Positions 49,498-61,089 of a DNA stretch of 64,000 nt are shown one piece after another. Origin of the DNA: Loxodes magnus (taxonomy: Eukaryota > Ciliophora > Karyorelictea > Loxodida > Loxodidae); assembly GCA_946699065.1 (NCBI GenBank), contig CAMPDV010000500.1, positions 124,001 through 188,000 on the forward strand. Reading direction: 5' to 3'. A program made the position numbers and the translations under genes. The notes under the pieces were generated by a model. The model saw nothing but the letters and a program-made list of their open reading frames with translations, searched no databases and had not been told where the DNA came from. The first letter of the stretch is position 1, and each line of letters opens with the position of its first letter.

Positions 49498-50896
49498 TCA
49501 GTTATTACTTCTAATACTTCTATAACTCAATTTTTCTAAATCAATCCTCATTATTGAAACTCTTGGCAATTCTAAAGCAAAAACATATCCATAGTTATTT
49601 CTTATTTTCATCTCCGTTAAAGCTGCAACATCTTTAAAAATTTAACTTTATTACCATTATTCTTTGCTTCTTTTATATATTCTTCTTGAATATTCTTTCG
49701 TAGAATAATTTTTCATACCTCCAAATATGATAAAAGGCTCTAAAGAAACTATAGGCCCAGCAACAGCTTCAGGAAGACTCAAATTTTACTTACTCCATCT
49801 ATCACTCTATATGTTATATTTTCATATATCTTTTAAAGTTTATCCTTTCTAATTTCCACCTCCAAAGGAATAAATATTTTATTCATCTTTATCTACTACT
49901 AAAGTTTAGCCTTCTATTTTAAATGGAAATTAAGAGCAGTTTTATCATTTACTCTAGTTTCCTATCTTTAACTTTTCTACTTATTATAAAACCTTATTAT
50001 TATCAGTACCCTCCTCCAATAACATAAAGATATTTTTAAGCAGCTGCTATTCCAAAACCACCTCTTCCCTCATTTAAATCACTAAGTTTTATTCTATTAC
50101 CTTCATAATCCAACTACCAAGTTTCCTTTATTCCTTTATTTTAATTTCTGTTAATTCCTCCAATTAAATTATAACTTATTTTAATATTCTATACTTTTAC
50201 TAAGTTCTGGAATTATAATTTAAACTTAGACTTATCGTAATTACTCTGTTTAAATATTAAATAAACTTAATTTTTAAATCCATCAATTAAAAAAGTGAAT
50301 ATAGTTAGATTATATAAAGTGCTAGGTTAGTTTATGTTAATTAGTCTAAATAATATTTGGTTACTTAGTATTGTGTTATAGTTTGTATCTTATTAGATTG
50401 TAAGTTAATTTAGACTTTAGTATTGTAGGTGGTTATGAGTTATATTAGAGTATAGTTGGTTTTAGTGATTAGTAGAATTAGATAATATTTGAGTGTTATT
50501 TTTGGTAGATAAATGTTGGTTAATGATTGATGATGATATTAGTTAGTGGTATTATGAGAGTATTACTAATGTTTGATTATTTGGTTGTAATGGTTTTAGA
50601 TTTTTCCATAATTTACCTCCTTATCTCTCTTTTAATTTCTATCTAGCATCTTAAATCTTTTATATGTATTATTAGTTTTAAAATATCATTCTTATTAAAT
50701 CACTTTCTTAAGGTAAATCATCAAATCTAAAATGGAATCCTTTTTAACAAATAGGACATTACATTATGCCTTATAATCAGTACTCAGTATTCAAACACAA
50801 ACCACAGTAAATATGTCCACAAGGTAAGACAGTTGGAAGAGCATTAGTTAAGTTGTAATCTTCTAAGCAGATTAAGCATTTTGGTAACGCTTACAT
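49498..50896 (-). pseudogene. RING finger-kelch repeat gene, copy 4 (frameshifted)
   Basis: Homologous over the full length but 1399 bp, not 1395. Extra bases lie in the linker (TCTCTCTTTT near 50625, +2) and in the kelch part (near 50009, +1, and near 50169, +1), so the frame is broken. Kelch Trp 366 and Trp 259 are TGG in this copy. The RING is intact. Possible readings are a decaying copy or sequencing errors. Confidence 0.8.
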
Positions 50897-51064
50897 TTTT
50901 ATTATTATTTAGACTACAAAAGCTATAAAAGCTAATTTATAACAGTTACCATCAAAAATTAGTATATAAATATCTATTATTACATTATTACTTTATTTAC
51001 TTAAATACTACAATATTAAGCTATTATATCAATTAGCAATCTTACATTCTGCATGCCGCCAATC

Positions 51065-53695
51065 TCGGATCAAGACTACTTGGTAAATTTAATAAAGGCA
51101 TGAAAGAGCTTTACAACTTAATCATATCTTTGATATTATTTTTAAGAAAAAGACTCTGTCGCAAAATATTATGACTACTAGGAGGAATGCACAAAATAAG
51201 AGACAGAAATGTTAAAATTAAGTAGCCTATCAAAAAAGTAGGTAATTTAGAACATCAAATAAGATCACAGCTCTGTGCAAATCTTTTAATGGAAAAGAAA
51301 GGAAATGAGCAAATACCATAAAATGAGGACGAGAATACGTAGTTCAAAATTGTTAAAATAGTAGGAGTTATCTGTTTCAATAAATGTTTAGAAGAAAATT
51401 ACTACAGCCAAAGACTCAGTCCAGCAGATATGCAAGAAAATGAAATAATTCAAGCATTTCTCAGATACTTGAGATAAGATATGGAAAAAATATTGAGAGT
51501 ATGGAAATCTTTCAGAAAGGAATAATTATTGTGTGATTCAAAAATAAGGAAGCACTCACATAATTCGGAAATAATTAAGCATGAAAGTGTAGAAATTTTG
51601 TAATACCAATAGAACAAAGAAACATAGAGGAATTATACAGCATTAAGAACTACCTGATTCATTGAATATTTAGCATGTATTCAAGTTTTAGCCAGGTAGA
51701 AACCAATTTGGAGCAGTACAGAAAATAGTATGTATAGAGATTGGAACCGTAAAAGGTACAACATGAGACAATGGGAAAATGAAAACCCATTTAGAATTGA
51801 AGGAGATCAAAGATGCAGAAAGCATACTAGATAAGTTAGACGAAAGGTAAAACACTTACTTGAGTCAGTGTGGAAATCCCCATACATGTATCGTTGTATC
51901 GCCAAACCATCAATTTGAAAATGTATGAGTTGTAACCAAAAAGGGCCTCAGCTCAAATTTTTTTCTTAAGAAAAAATCTATAAAGGAAGCAATTAAAATG
52001 CTAAGGAAGTAAAAATCAGGTTGATGCATTCAGAAATCAGGAATAAAACGCCTTACTATAAAGAGAAACAGATAGCGAAAGAAAAGAAAGTGAAGAAAAC
52101 TGAAGAAGATTAACCTTCAAATAAAATGCTACTTTGAATTTTAAGCAAAAGCAACAAGTTTAAGCAATATTAAAGTTACTTTAAAAGCGATATGCTTTAA
52201 TAGATATTTAACAACAAAATTAAATAAATAAAACGGAGATGAAACTATCAATGCCACAAAAACAGAAAGTAAAATAGGAAATATACCAAAAAAAACTGAA
52301 ACAACTAGAAAATAGTGACAGGAAGGAAATATTCATAAGCAAAACCGATGTCTCAAAAAAAGAAACAAATATATAGGAAGATAGTATCGAGTAAAAAAAT
52401 GAAGACATAATTACAGAAAAATAATAAACATTAGAACGATTTGGTTTTCATGCTATTAAAGAAGAGGAACTAAGAATCCAGGATAGGAGGATCAAGAAAA
52501 ATAGGAAGTACAAGGAAATATTAATATAATAAAATAGAACAAATTAAACATAGGCACAACAAATGCCAGAGGAATAAAATAAAACAAGAATTGAACAAGT
52601 TTATGTGTGAAAAAAGATAGAAATTATGGCAATTTAAGAAATATTTGCGGATCAAACTGATGAAGATCTTTATATATACGGATTCAAAGCAATAATAAAA
52701 TTGAGCACAAAACACTGCAAAGGAGTAGCATTTTATATAAAAGATGGAATTACCATCAGACCAAAGTATTTAATATAACGGACCTCAATCAAGCAGAATT
52801 ATTTTAGAGAGAAAGATTTATATGTTTAACACTTGATGATGGGTAGCATTGATAAATGTATATAGCATTACAACATCGAACTCTGATTAACAAATACCCT
52901 TTTATGAAAATCTATAATAATTCATAATAAAAGCAGAGGATTATAAATTTTAGGGAATTTTAAATGCGCATATTCCTCAATTTTTATCGTATGAGCAGAA
53001 TAATACAGGCTAATACTTATTTGACTTGATGAAAGATTATCTTTTAGAATGTAAAGATCTAAATCAAGATCCAACCTTCATCATAACATAAGGGAACGGA
53101 TAATTCAAAAATAGAATACTTCTTAACGAATCAATATATCACGCCTAGCATTATCAGCACAATATTTTATCAATAGAGACCAATAGGAAATCATTACCAG
53201 ACAAAATAAAGTTAAAAAATTTCGGAAGAATTTCGAATAAACCAATAAATTAAAGGGATAAACTTTCAAAAATTAAAGCAATTAAAGGTTCTAGAGAGAT
53301 TCAAAGAATGATTGAAGAAAAGAGATATTTGAAACTTTAGATAGCGAAGCATATTATAAAAATAATCAGAATACGTCCAAGAAGTGACCAAAGCGATATG
53401 TGGATTTGTAACAAATCAAATGATAAAATACTATATACAGCAGAAATAATAAAACTAAGAAAAAATTTCCAATAGAAGGTAAAATAAGTAAATATTTAAT
53501 TAGATAAGAATGCTAATAATTTGATAATTATATTAAAATGAGATAAGAAGTAAGAATAAAATTTAGAATGCATCAAAAAAAGATAAGAAGACCTAAATTA
53601 AATATTTTATTAGCTGAAATTAATTAAGGAAACTTAAACAACAATTGAAAAGGAATATAAAGACAATTAAAGTAGAGAAAATATGCACCATGGAT
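51065..53695 (+). mobile_element. L1 copy E, lacking RT
   Basis: Counterpart of copy C in the second unit. Contains ORF1 (SPADMQENEIIQAFL), a decayed knuckle (about 51,930), the endonuclease with KGVAFYIKDGI and the C-terminal DPTFIIT and FKNRIL/KIEYFLTN frames (about 53,065-53,120), and the linker with TKAICGFVTNQM. It ends at ATGCACCATGGATATT (about 53,680-53,695), then block N. Unlike C it keeps more of the GDFNA region (about 52,950), though altered. Confidence 0.75.
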
Positions 53696-53719
53696 ATTAA
53701 TAAACGAAAAGAATATGCA

Positions 53720-54269
53720 GAATTTTAAGGAAAGTAGAGAGCAAAGTTTTCTGCTATTTAAAAGCATTAAATCTCTTATTATCTCAAATAGTATATTACT
53801 AATAAAGAAAGATAGAGATTAGGATTTAAATGCTGAGCTCTAAGACTATTTCCATTCCTTGTCTCCTCTTATCTGTTTTTTTATTTTAAATTACTAAAAG
53901 CTCTCAAATATCTTTCTTACTACTCTATCTCAATTAAGAAAATACAATAATTAAGAATCTCTTCTAACTTATCCTCTTGATATATGGAGTATAAATTATA
54001 AAACTAAGCATTAATTCTAGGTTAGAAAGTACTTGGTAATAAATTTGATAGGTTAGTCTAATTGGATATTTGTAATGTTGAGGTTATTAAATAGTTAGCT
54101 TCTAAAATCTGTAAGATATAGTTAAAGCATTTAAGGATTTATTATAATTCTAAGCATATGGTACGTATTTTTAAATAATCTTGCTCTTCTCTTTATCAGT
54201 TTCTATGTACAATGTTTGCAAACTAAGTTTGTATAAGTAAATAACAAATTAGAGGGAAATTTCTTGCAT
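53720..54269 (-). CDS. Putative unidentified protein, copy 2
   Basis: Second copy of 27,760-28,317, with ATG at 54269. Two one-base insertions (near 54,165 and 54,211) move the middle into another frame (YIETDKEKSKIIQKYVPYAQ), which also looks protein-like. Which copy shows the true frame cannot be decided here. Confidence 0.4.
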
Positions 54270-54443
54270 TAATGGTATAATTTTAAAAGTAACTATTAAT
54301 TATATCTTAACTAATAAATAGCCTATTATAGTTAATTAAGCTACTTTTATTTCCTTCAGTTTAAATAGTAGTTATCTATGTGAATAATATTAAACTTATT
54401 TTTACTAGATTCAAATAAAATCTCAATCTGCTAAGTCTTAATT

Positions 54444-54776
54444 ATGTCAACAACTGTTTCATCAAGAGCTCAAAGGCCTAACAAGTTAGAATGCCCAATC
54501 AATTGTAAGAGATGTTTGAAAGATATTTATAAGCTTTAATAAAAGTTAAAATGTAGAAACCATAGCATCATTACACTAAAGCCTAATAATTGTAAAGCGT
54601 TCCTTCATAAAATAACCAGAGAATATTAAAAACTATTTAGTATAAGTAAAGATTATTATCAGTCTCTAACTTTATATTGCATTTAGGATAAGGGATATGT
54701 GAAGTATCTCAATAAGATTATCATTAAAATCATTAAAGTGATAGATAAAAAGGGATAATTCCTATTACGTAAGTGA
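54444..54776 (+). CDS. Small Cys-rich protein, copy 2 (110 aa, intact)
   Basis: ATG 54444 to TGA 54776 in one frame with no internal TGA. It begins MSTTVSSRAQRPNKLECP, then INCKRCLKDIYKLQQK and LKCRNHSIITLKPNN, and ends IIKVIDKKGQFLLRK. Cys and His are spaced CPxxCxxC..CxxH, compatible with one zinc site. No family recognised. The stop lies just 30 bp before the 26S rRNA fragment. Copy 1 (28,492) has lost one base and the stop. Divergent with the gene starting at 54269. Confidence 0.55.
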
Positions 54777-54804
54777 GAACTTTAAAATTAATTTCAACTA
54801 AAAG

Positions 54805-55745
54805 AGTTTATGGGACCGGAAACTCTTTCCGATTGCACGATCTGACGCTCTCTTTTTATGGAATAACGGGGATATCCTGTTGTGCTCCAGGCACAGCTGC
54901 TAGGGAGCTCCATCGCTATGAGCAGTCAGGCTTCAAGCCTCTACCAAGAGATGATACAGAAACTTTCTAGCAATGTAACTGGATGGGAGAAACTGTCAGG
55001 TATGAAGTTTGACTGGGGCGGCACATCTGTTAAAAGATAACATAAATGTCCTACGGCCAGCGCAGAGTGGACAGAAACCGCTCACGGATCAAAAGGGGAA
55101 AAGCTGGCTTCATTCGACATCTCAGTGTCAGGATGAATTGGAAAATCATGGCCTATCGATCCTTTGCTTTTTACGAGTTTTTAAGCCAGAGGTGTCAGAA
55201 AAATTACCACAGGGATAATTGGCTTATGGCAACCAAGCGTTCATAGTGAAATTGTTTTTGATTCTTCAATGTCGGTTCTTCCTATCATTGTGAAACTGAA
55301 TTCACCAAGTGTCGTATTGTTCATCCATCGAAAAGAAATGTGACCTGGGTTTAGACCGTAGTGAGCCAGTTTAATTTTACTGTATTGATTACTCGCATCG
55401 CTATAGTAATAAAACTCAATACGAGAGGAATTGTTGGTCCAGATCTCTGGTATCGCCATTGGTTGAACGGCCCTTTGGTTATGCTACCATCTGCATAGAT
55501 TATGACTGAACGTCTCTAAGTCAGAATCTAATCTGGGAGCGATGCCTTCTATCTACTTATGAAAACAATATTTTTTATATCCCCAAGCTCTCCTCATTTC
55601 TGTTAACAGAATAGAACGAGTAATCACATGCATGCAGAAAGCATAGATCCTTTGTAGACCAATAAATATTGACCTGGGGGTTGTACACATAATAGTAAAC
55701 TTGCCTTATGATCTGCTAAGACTTTTTCCATGATCACCTGATCTA
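54805..55745 (+). rRNA. 26S rRNA 3' fragment, copy 2, longer (pseudogene)
   Basis: Has the same rRNA words as copy 1 plus about 200 bp more at the 5' side, including TTTGACTGGGGCGGCACATC, the conserved start of the peptidyl-transferase region. In copy 1 this part is missing. Many positions invariant in rRNA are changed (GGATAATTGGCTTATGGCAA for GGATAACTGGCTTGTGGC..), so it is a remnant. Differences from copy 1 are far more frequent than in neighbouring DNA. The standard-code frames at 54,773-55,459 are artefacts. Confidence 0.9.
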
Positions 55746-56394
55746 TCTCTCCTACGCGGCTTTTACTCGTTTTATTTGCTTTACTTACTTTTAGTAAAAT
55801 ACTTAAGTTATTTTAGTTACTCTAGCACCTTTAGTTAATATACTTGTATCAGCTGGTTCTGCTGGGGAATAAATGAGTTATAAGAAAATGATAGGTAAAA
55901 AATTAGGAATTGGATTGTTTGATCTAGAAATGTATAAAATATGCATAAAAGTGATAGACTAAAATTAAAAGCTATGATTGAATAAACTAGAGACAGGTAG
56001 GATTGTATATTGAAAATAAGATATTAAAACCTAAGGATAATATTTGAATATTTGATTAGTATTAACAACTTAAATTATTGCTTTTTATATTTAAATAAAA
56101 AAAATATTTATATACAATAATTTATTAAATAAAATATAGCTTTACAATTATAAATTTATTCTACATTTTCTTATTATTAATACTTTTAATGTATATAGTA
56201 AACATCCATATACTTGCTAACATAGCTTAAATACAAATTTATATTCATTTTTATTATTTTACAACTGGCAAATTTAATTATCATCATTTTGCAAATATTC
56301 AACCTTGCTTTTATAAAAATGGCTGTATTTAATGAAAAGGAAATTTAAATCAATATTTTTAAAATAAATCCTTTATAATAATCATATTTCTCAC
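55746..56394. other. Spacer after rRNA fragment, copy 2
   Basis: Counterpart of 29,566-30,204; no gene seen. Confidence 0.4.
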
Positions 56395-57060
56395 TTCGTT
56401 CCTACCTTAATATTTGTTCCTTTGTTGCTCCATCTACTCCAGTCTTCCATATTTTAAGGAATGATTGAACAAATTAGAATTTATTTACTTCTTCTTATAT
56501 ATGTTCCTGAACGATATTGAATAAATGGAGATCATCATATTTCAATACTTATCTTTCAGTTTTTTTTTTCTCTTTCCTTCATTTTTCCCAATAGAGTCCT
56601 ATCTTATTGCAAATTCTACATTCTTAATTTTTTTATGATTCAAATTTGTTTAGATTTCGATTGATGACTGTTTAATTTCTATTAATATAGCATCGTTTGG
56701 AATAGTCTAACTTATTATGCTTTTCTATTAGATTCTTTAGATTTTTTTTTCTTAATTTTCTAAATGGATAATTTAATTTTCGTATAGGCAAAATTCTCGT
56801 CTTACTATTCTTCAATTATCATTAAATCTGCAGAAAATCTGTCTATCTATAGAAATATTCCTGTCTTCGCTTATCTGTCAACTATGTGGACTTCATTATC
56901 GTCCTCTTGCTGTATGAGATCCTTTTTTATTGTGTTTATTTTTCATGGTCCCAGCAAGAGCATATATTTATTTTTCAGATCCTAAATTTAGTCGATAAGG
57001 GCTAAAATGTTTTAGCGATTTCTCTAAGGATTTGGGTGTTGTTTAAGTTTGGTGTAAAAA
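56395..57060 (-). CDS. Putative unidentified protein, copy 2 (divergent)
   Basis: Counterpart of 30,205-30,840 with many substitutions and a few indels (for example an added segment near 56,805-56,820 and loss near 56,640), while flanking DNA is almost identical between units. The frame could not be followed throughout. Confidence 0.3.
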
Positions 57061-57795
57061 TGTTTAATTTAGGTAATGAATTAAGGAATTGAGTGTAGAT
57101 TTGTGTATGTTAATTTTGGATGGGTTATGTGTTTGTAGGTTTGTGTGTACTATTGTTAGTTTTTGAATATGAGATGAGTAATTTTGGTAATTGAATGTAG
57201 TTTTGAATTTGAGATAGTTATGTTAAAATAGTATTGTTTAAGGTATTTATAAAGTATTTAAGGTATAATCTTAAATGCAATATATTGATTATTAATTAAT
57301 AAATAAAGATTTAAACTAAATTTAATAGAAAAACGTACTATAGGAAAACTTATAGCTATTAAATTACTATTTTGCAAATTTAAAAAACTGTCAATCAGCA
57401 AAAATGATGAAAATATTAAAATTATAATTTCATCAATTTGAAAGACTATTTATTTAATAAATTACAAAATGATCAGATTAATAGTCTGCTAATCTTAAAA
57501 AATATGATGGAAACATAAAAAATGCAGTAATAAAAGTTTAGTAAGATAAAAGTAAAATAATTTAAGGTATTATAAGGTAATTAAGAACTTAAAATTATTT
57601 AGACAAATTTAGAATATTTGTTTCTAAATACATTCAATATCACCATTATTTTTCACTAGAAAATTACATAGAAATAGGTAAAAATGGAATAAAAATTATA
57701 AAATTAAAATAAAAATATAAAGAAAAAAATTAATTAATATGATTATTTTAATAACTAATAATGCTTATAGATTCCCCTATATTTTAGTTACCAAT

Positions 57796-58768
57796 TCAAT
57801 TTTACACTATAAAAACAATAAAATAACACTAATCAATTTCATTAACAACAAAAAGGAGTTATATATCTAATTAATTAAGCAATTCCATTTAATGCAGCTA
57901 TATCATTCTCTTCATTTTTAAAATAAGCAACTTAATACAAATTATTTAAATCAAACTAAATCCAATTATTTATATCTAGTTCGGAACTAACTAACTAAAT
58001 CATATCTATTTCAAGGCAAAAGTCATCATAGTTTTCAAATCTATTTGTTTTGCATATTCTTATTAACTGCCCTTTATAAATTAAATAGTAGAGCTAAATA
58101 TTTATATGCAGACTCAGATTACAGATATGAACGATAAGGATGCAACAACGAACCAATAAATAATAACAAACTAGCTAATAGTTTATCATTATTTAGGCTT
58201 TAAGGCTTATAATCTAACAATACTTATTTTATATCTATTTCATTAATTTTTTCAAACAAACTTTAATAAATCTCAGATTATATCACAGTACTGTTATTAC
58301 CCTTATAACAATAAAGAATTACATCTCTAATCAAATTTATCTATTATATCTAGAATGCTAATCTTATACTATCTCTTCAATTTTAGAACTGAGATTACAT
58401 AATATTCTCCTTTTTATTTTACTCTAATACTATTATTACAAGCCAATAGATTATAGGCTCTTAATAATTAATATCCTTAACTCATAAATAAATACTTAAA
58501 GATTGATTTTAATTATACTTAAGTATGGCTCTAAATAGTTTTTAATACCTTCTTTTGATTATAGAAGCTGCTTTTCTTATTTAAAATTCCTTTTAATACT
58601 GCTAATAGCTTTTCTCTTATTTCTTTATTACTAAATAGCTCTTAAAATATTAAATATTCAACCTTACAAATTTTTATTTCTTAGTAACTTTTAAATGCTT
58701 TTACCCAAAGACAAAGTTTTAAGAATAGGTTCAAAAATTTCTATATGTATTATTAATTTTATTTTAAA
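57796..58768 (-). pseudogene. Putative helical protein, copy 2, with one-base insertions
   Basis: Counterpart of 31,572-32,545. Extra single bases near 57,883, 58,072, 58,251, 58,592 and 58,706 break the frame of copy 1. All lie in short homopolymers. Confidence 0.45.
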
Positions 58769-59105
58769 TAGGAAGGAACAATCCACCAACTGAGTTTATT
58801 TAAACTCTGGTACTAGGAAGTACCCCATGGGCGAAGAACAGAGCAAGAATCTTGATAGGAGTCAAGAGAAGACAAGACTGAAGAGGTATCAAGTAGTGTT
58901 AATGATGAAAGATTCCAAATACTAAGGTTTCTTAAGGAGCATTCAGATAATGACCCTATAGAAGACAAGATTCATAAATGAATGCTAGCACTATGGAAGA
59001 CTTCAGAAAATAATTTTTTTAATTTTAAAAATCTTTATTAAAGAGCTGATCGTCATTGAGGTGCTGCTTCAAATCTTATCTATTAATTATTTATTTTAAA
59101 GATAT
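58768..59105 (+). mobile_element. SINE-like element, second-unit copy of S4
   Basis: Practically identical to 32,545-32,880 and at the same place in the unit, so it was copied with the unit and is not a new insertion. Confidence 0.5.
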
Positions 59106-60112
59106 TTATTTCTTCTAAATTTAAATAAAAACTAAAATTAGACTATAAATTAGTAAATAGTAATTTGAAGCTTCTTAATAGAAGTAGTTAACATAGTAAT
59201 GCTTATTTAATAAAGGTTTTAAATTTGTAAACTAGAATTAGAAATAATGTAAGCATTTCACTGTGTGATACTCTTATTTATTTAGTTTCTTTTATTTTTT
59301 AATTAAATTAGTATAAGGAAATTAGCTTAGGTTAAATATGAATTATAATAATAAAGTACTTTTGTAAATATAAAAGAAGAGATTAGTTAAATAAAAAGTT
59401 TAAATGAATTAGTAATAAGAAAGTGGATAATTAAATAATAATTTCTAAAATAAACAATTTAATACTTTAAACTATACATTTTACTTACTATAGTTACCAT
59501 TTTAACTAATTTTCTTAAAATAATCAAATATTATATTCACTAATTTATTATTAAATGCAAAGGAAAAACTATTCTTAATACCACCTATTTTCAATACATT
59601 AGAATCTAATATTTTACTTATTATTCAATCTAATTATAAAAGAAATCTAGTCTTTTTTATTAACAAATTTAGATTTAAAACTCAAATAAGCTATAATCAA
59701 TAAAAGTAAAACAAAGTTACTATAATAAAAATATAAATTCTTGCATATTAAATTTGATTAAATAAACTAAAAGCAAAAAAAATAATTAAAATTGTAAAAC
59801 TTTATTATGCTTAACTATTTTAAATTATATCAGTCTAATTGAAAGGAAAAAATAAGTTTTTTAAATTATTTTTTAATATTAAAGTACCTATATCCAAGAT
59901 TCTAATAAATAATTTAAATATTAAATTATGTTTTATATAAGTAATTAAAATTATTTTCATAAGATGAATTATTTTATTATTAAATTATTAAAATAATTTA
60001 TAAAATAAAATTGAAAAATAAAGAAACATAATTTGTTAAAATTATTTTTTAAGAAAAATTTTAAGATAAAGAAGCATATCCCTAGGCAGAATATATTTTC
60101 TTCTTTTTAAAT

Positions 60113-60985
60113 ATGAAAACTGCCAAACTTGAGCTTTTAAAAGTTGAAAATAAAATTATCTACGACTAATCTAAAAGTAATTCTTTAATATTTTAGACTA
60201 AACTTTGACCGGACATTCGTTTGCAGTTAACTCGGTAGTAATGGCAAAAGATCAGAAATGATCAATTTCAGCATCTGACGATGAAACAATAAAAATCTGG
60301 GATTTCCAGACTGAAACTGTACGAGAACTTTGAATGGACATACGGATTACATTATATCGATAGTAATAGCAAATGATCAGAAATGATCAATTTCAGCATC
60401 TGACGATGAAACGATAAAGATCTGGGATTTCCAGACTTGAAGATGTTCGAGAACTTTGAATTGACATTCGTTTGCGGTTAACTCTGTAGTAATAACAAAA
60501 GATCAGTAATTATCAATTTCAGCATCTGACGATGAAACGAAAAAGATCTGGGATTTCCAGACTGGAAACTGTACGAGAACTTTAATTGACCATTCAGATT
60601 ATGTATAATCTATAGTGCTATCAAATGATAATAACTTTATAGTAACTGGATCTGCTGATAAATCATTTAAGATAGAGAATTTCTAGACAGGATAATGCAT
60701 AAGAACAATATCAAAAAAATTGTTATGTGAAGTGTTTAATAATTGAGGATAATAAAGTTCATAACATCAGGAAATCAAGGTAAACTTATTAAGAAACGAA
60801 ATTTCTCATAGGGTAAATGTGTATGTACTTTATAAGATCATATAGATAAAGTAAATACTGTGGCTTTGAGTAGAAATAATAAGTGGGTTAAAATCTAAAG
60901 CTACAGGACAGTTAGAAAGTGGAAGATTGTTAACTGAGCAAGCAAATATATTTAAGACTTATAAATTTTTACAATTTAAAAAGTA
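60113..60985 (+). CDS. WD40-repeat protein, copy 2
   Basis: Second copy of 33,884-34,755, with the same 20-nt candidate intron (60177-60196), the same lost G between blades 1 and 2, and a few more one-base insertions after blade 4 (near 60,715, 60,737 and 60,884). Sharing of the lost G shows that the damage came before the unit duplicated. Confidence 0.7.
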
Positions 60986-61089
60986 AATTGATAAAATTAA
61001 GTAAATTCATGTAAGTATTTATAAAAGAATTTATAAATATAAAAATCTTTTAAGCTTTTTTAGTTTATAATATTTTATGATTTATATCT

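Noticed and set aside
54773..55459. Four overlapping small frames in both strands
   Set aside because: They lie in the 26S rRNA fragment; higher G+C there leaves chance open frames.
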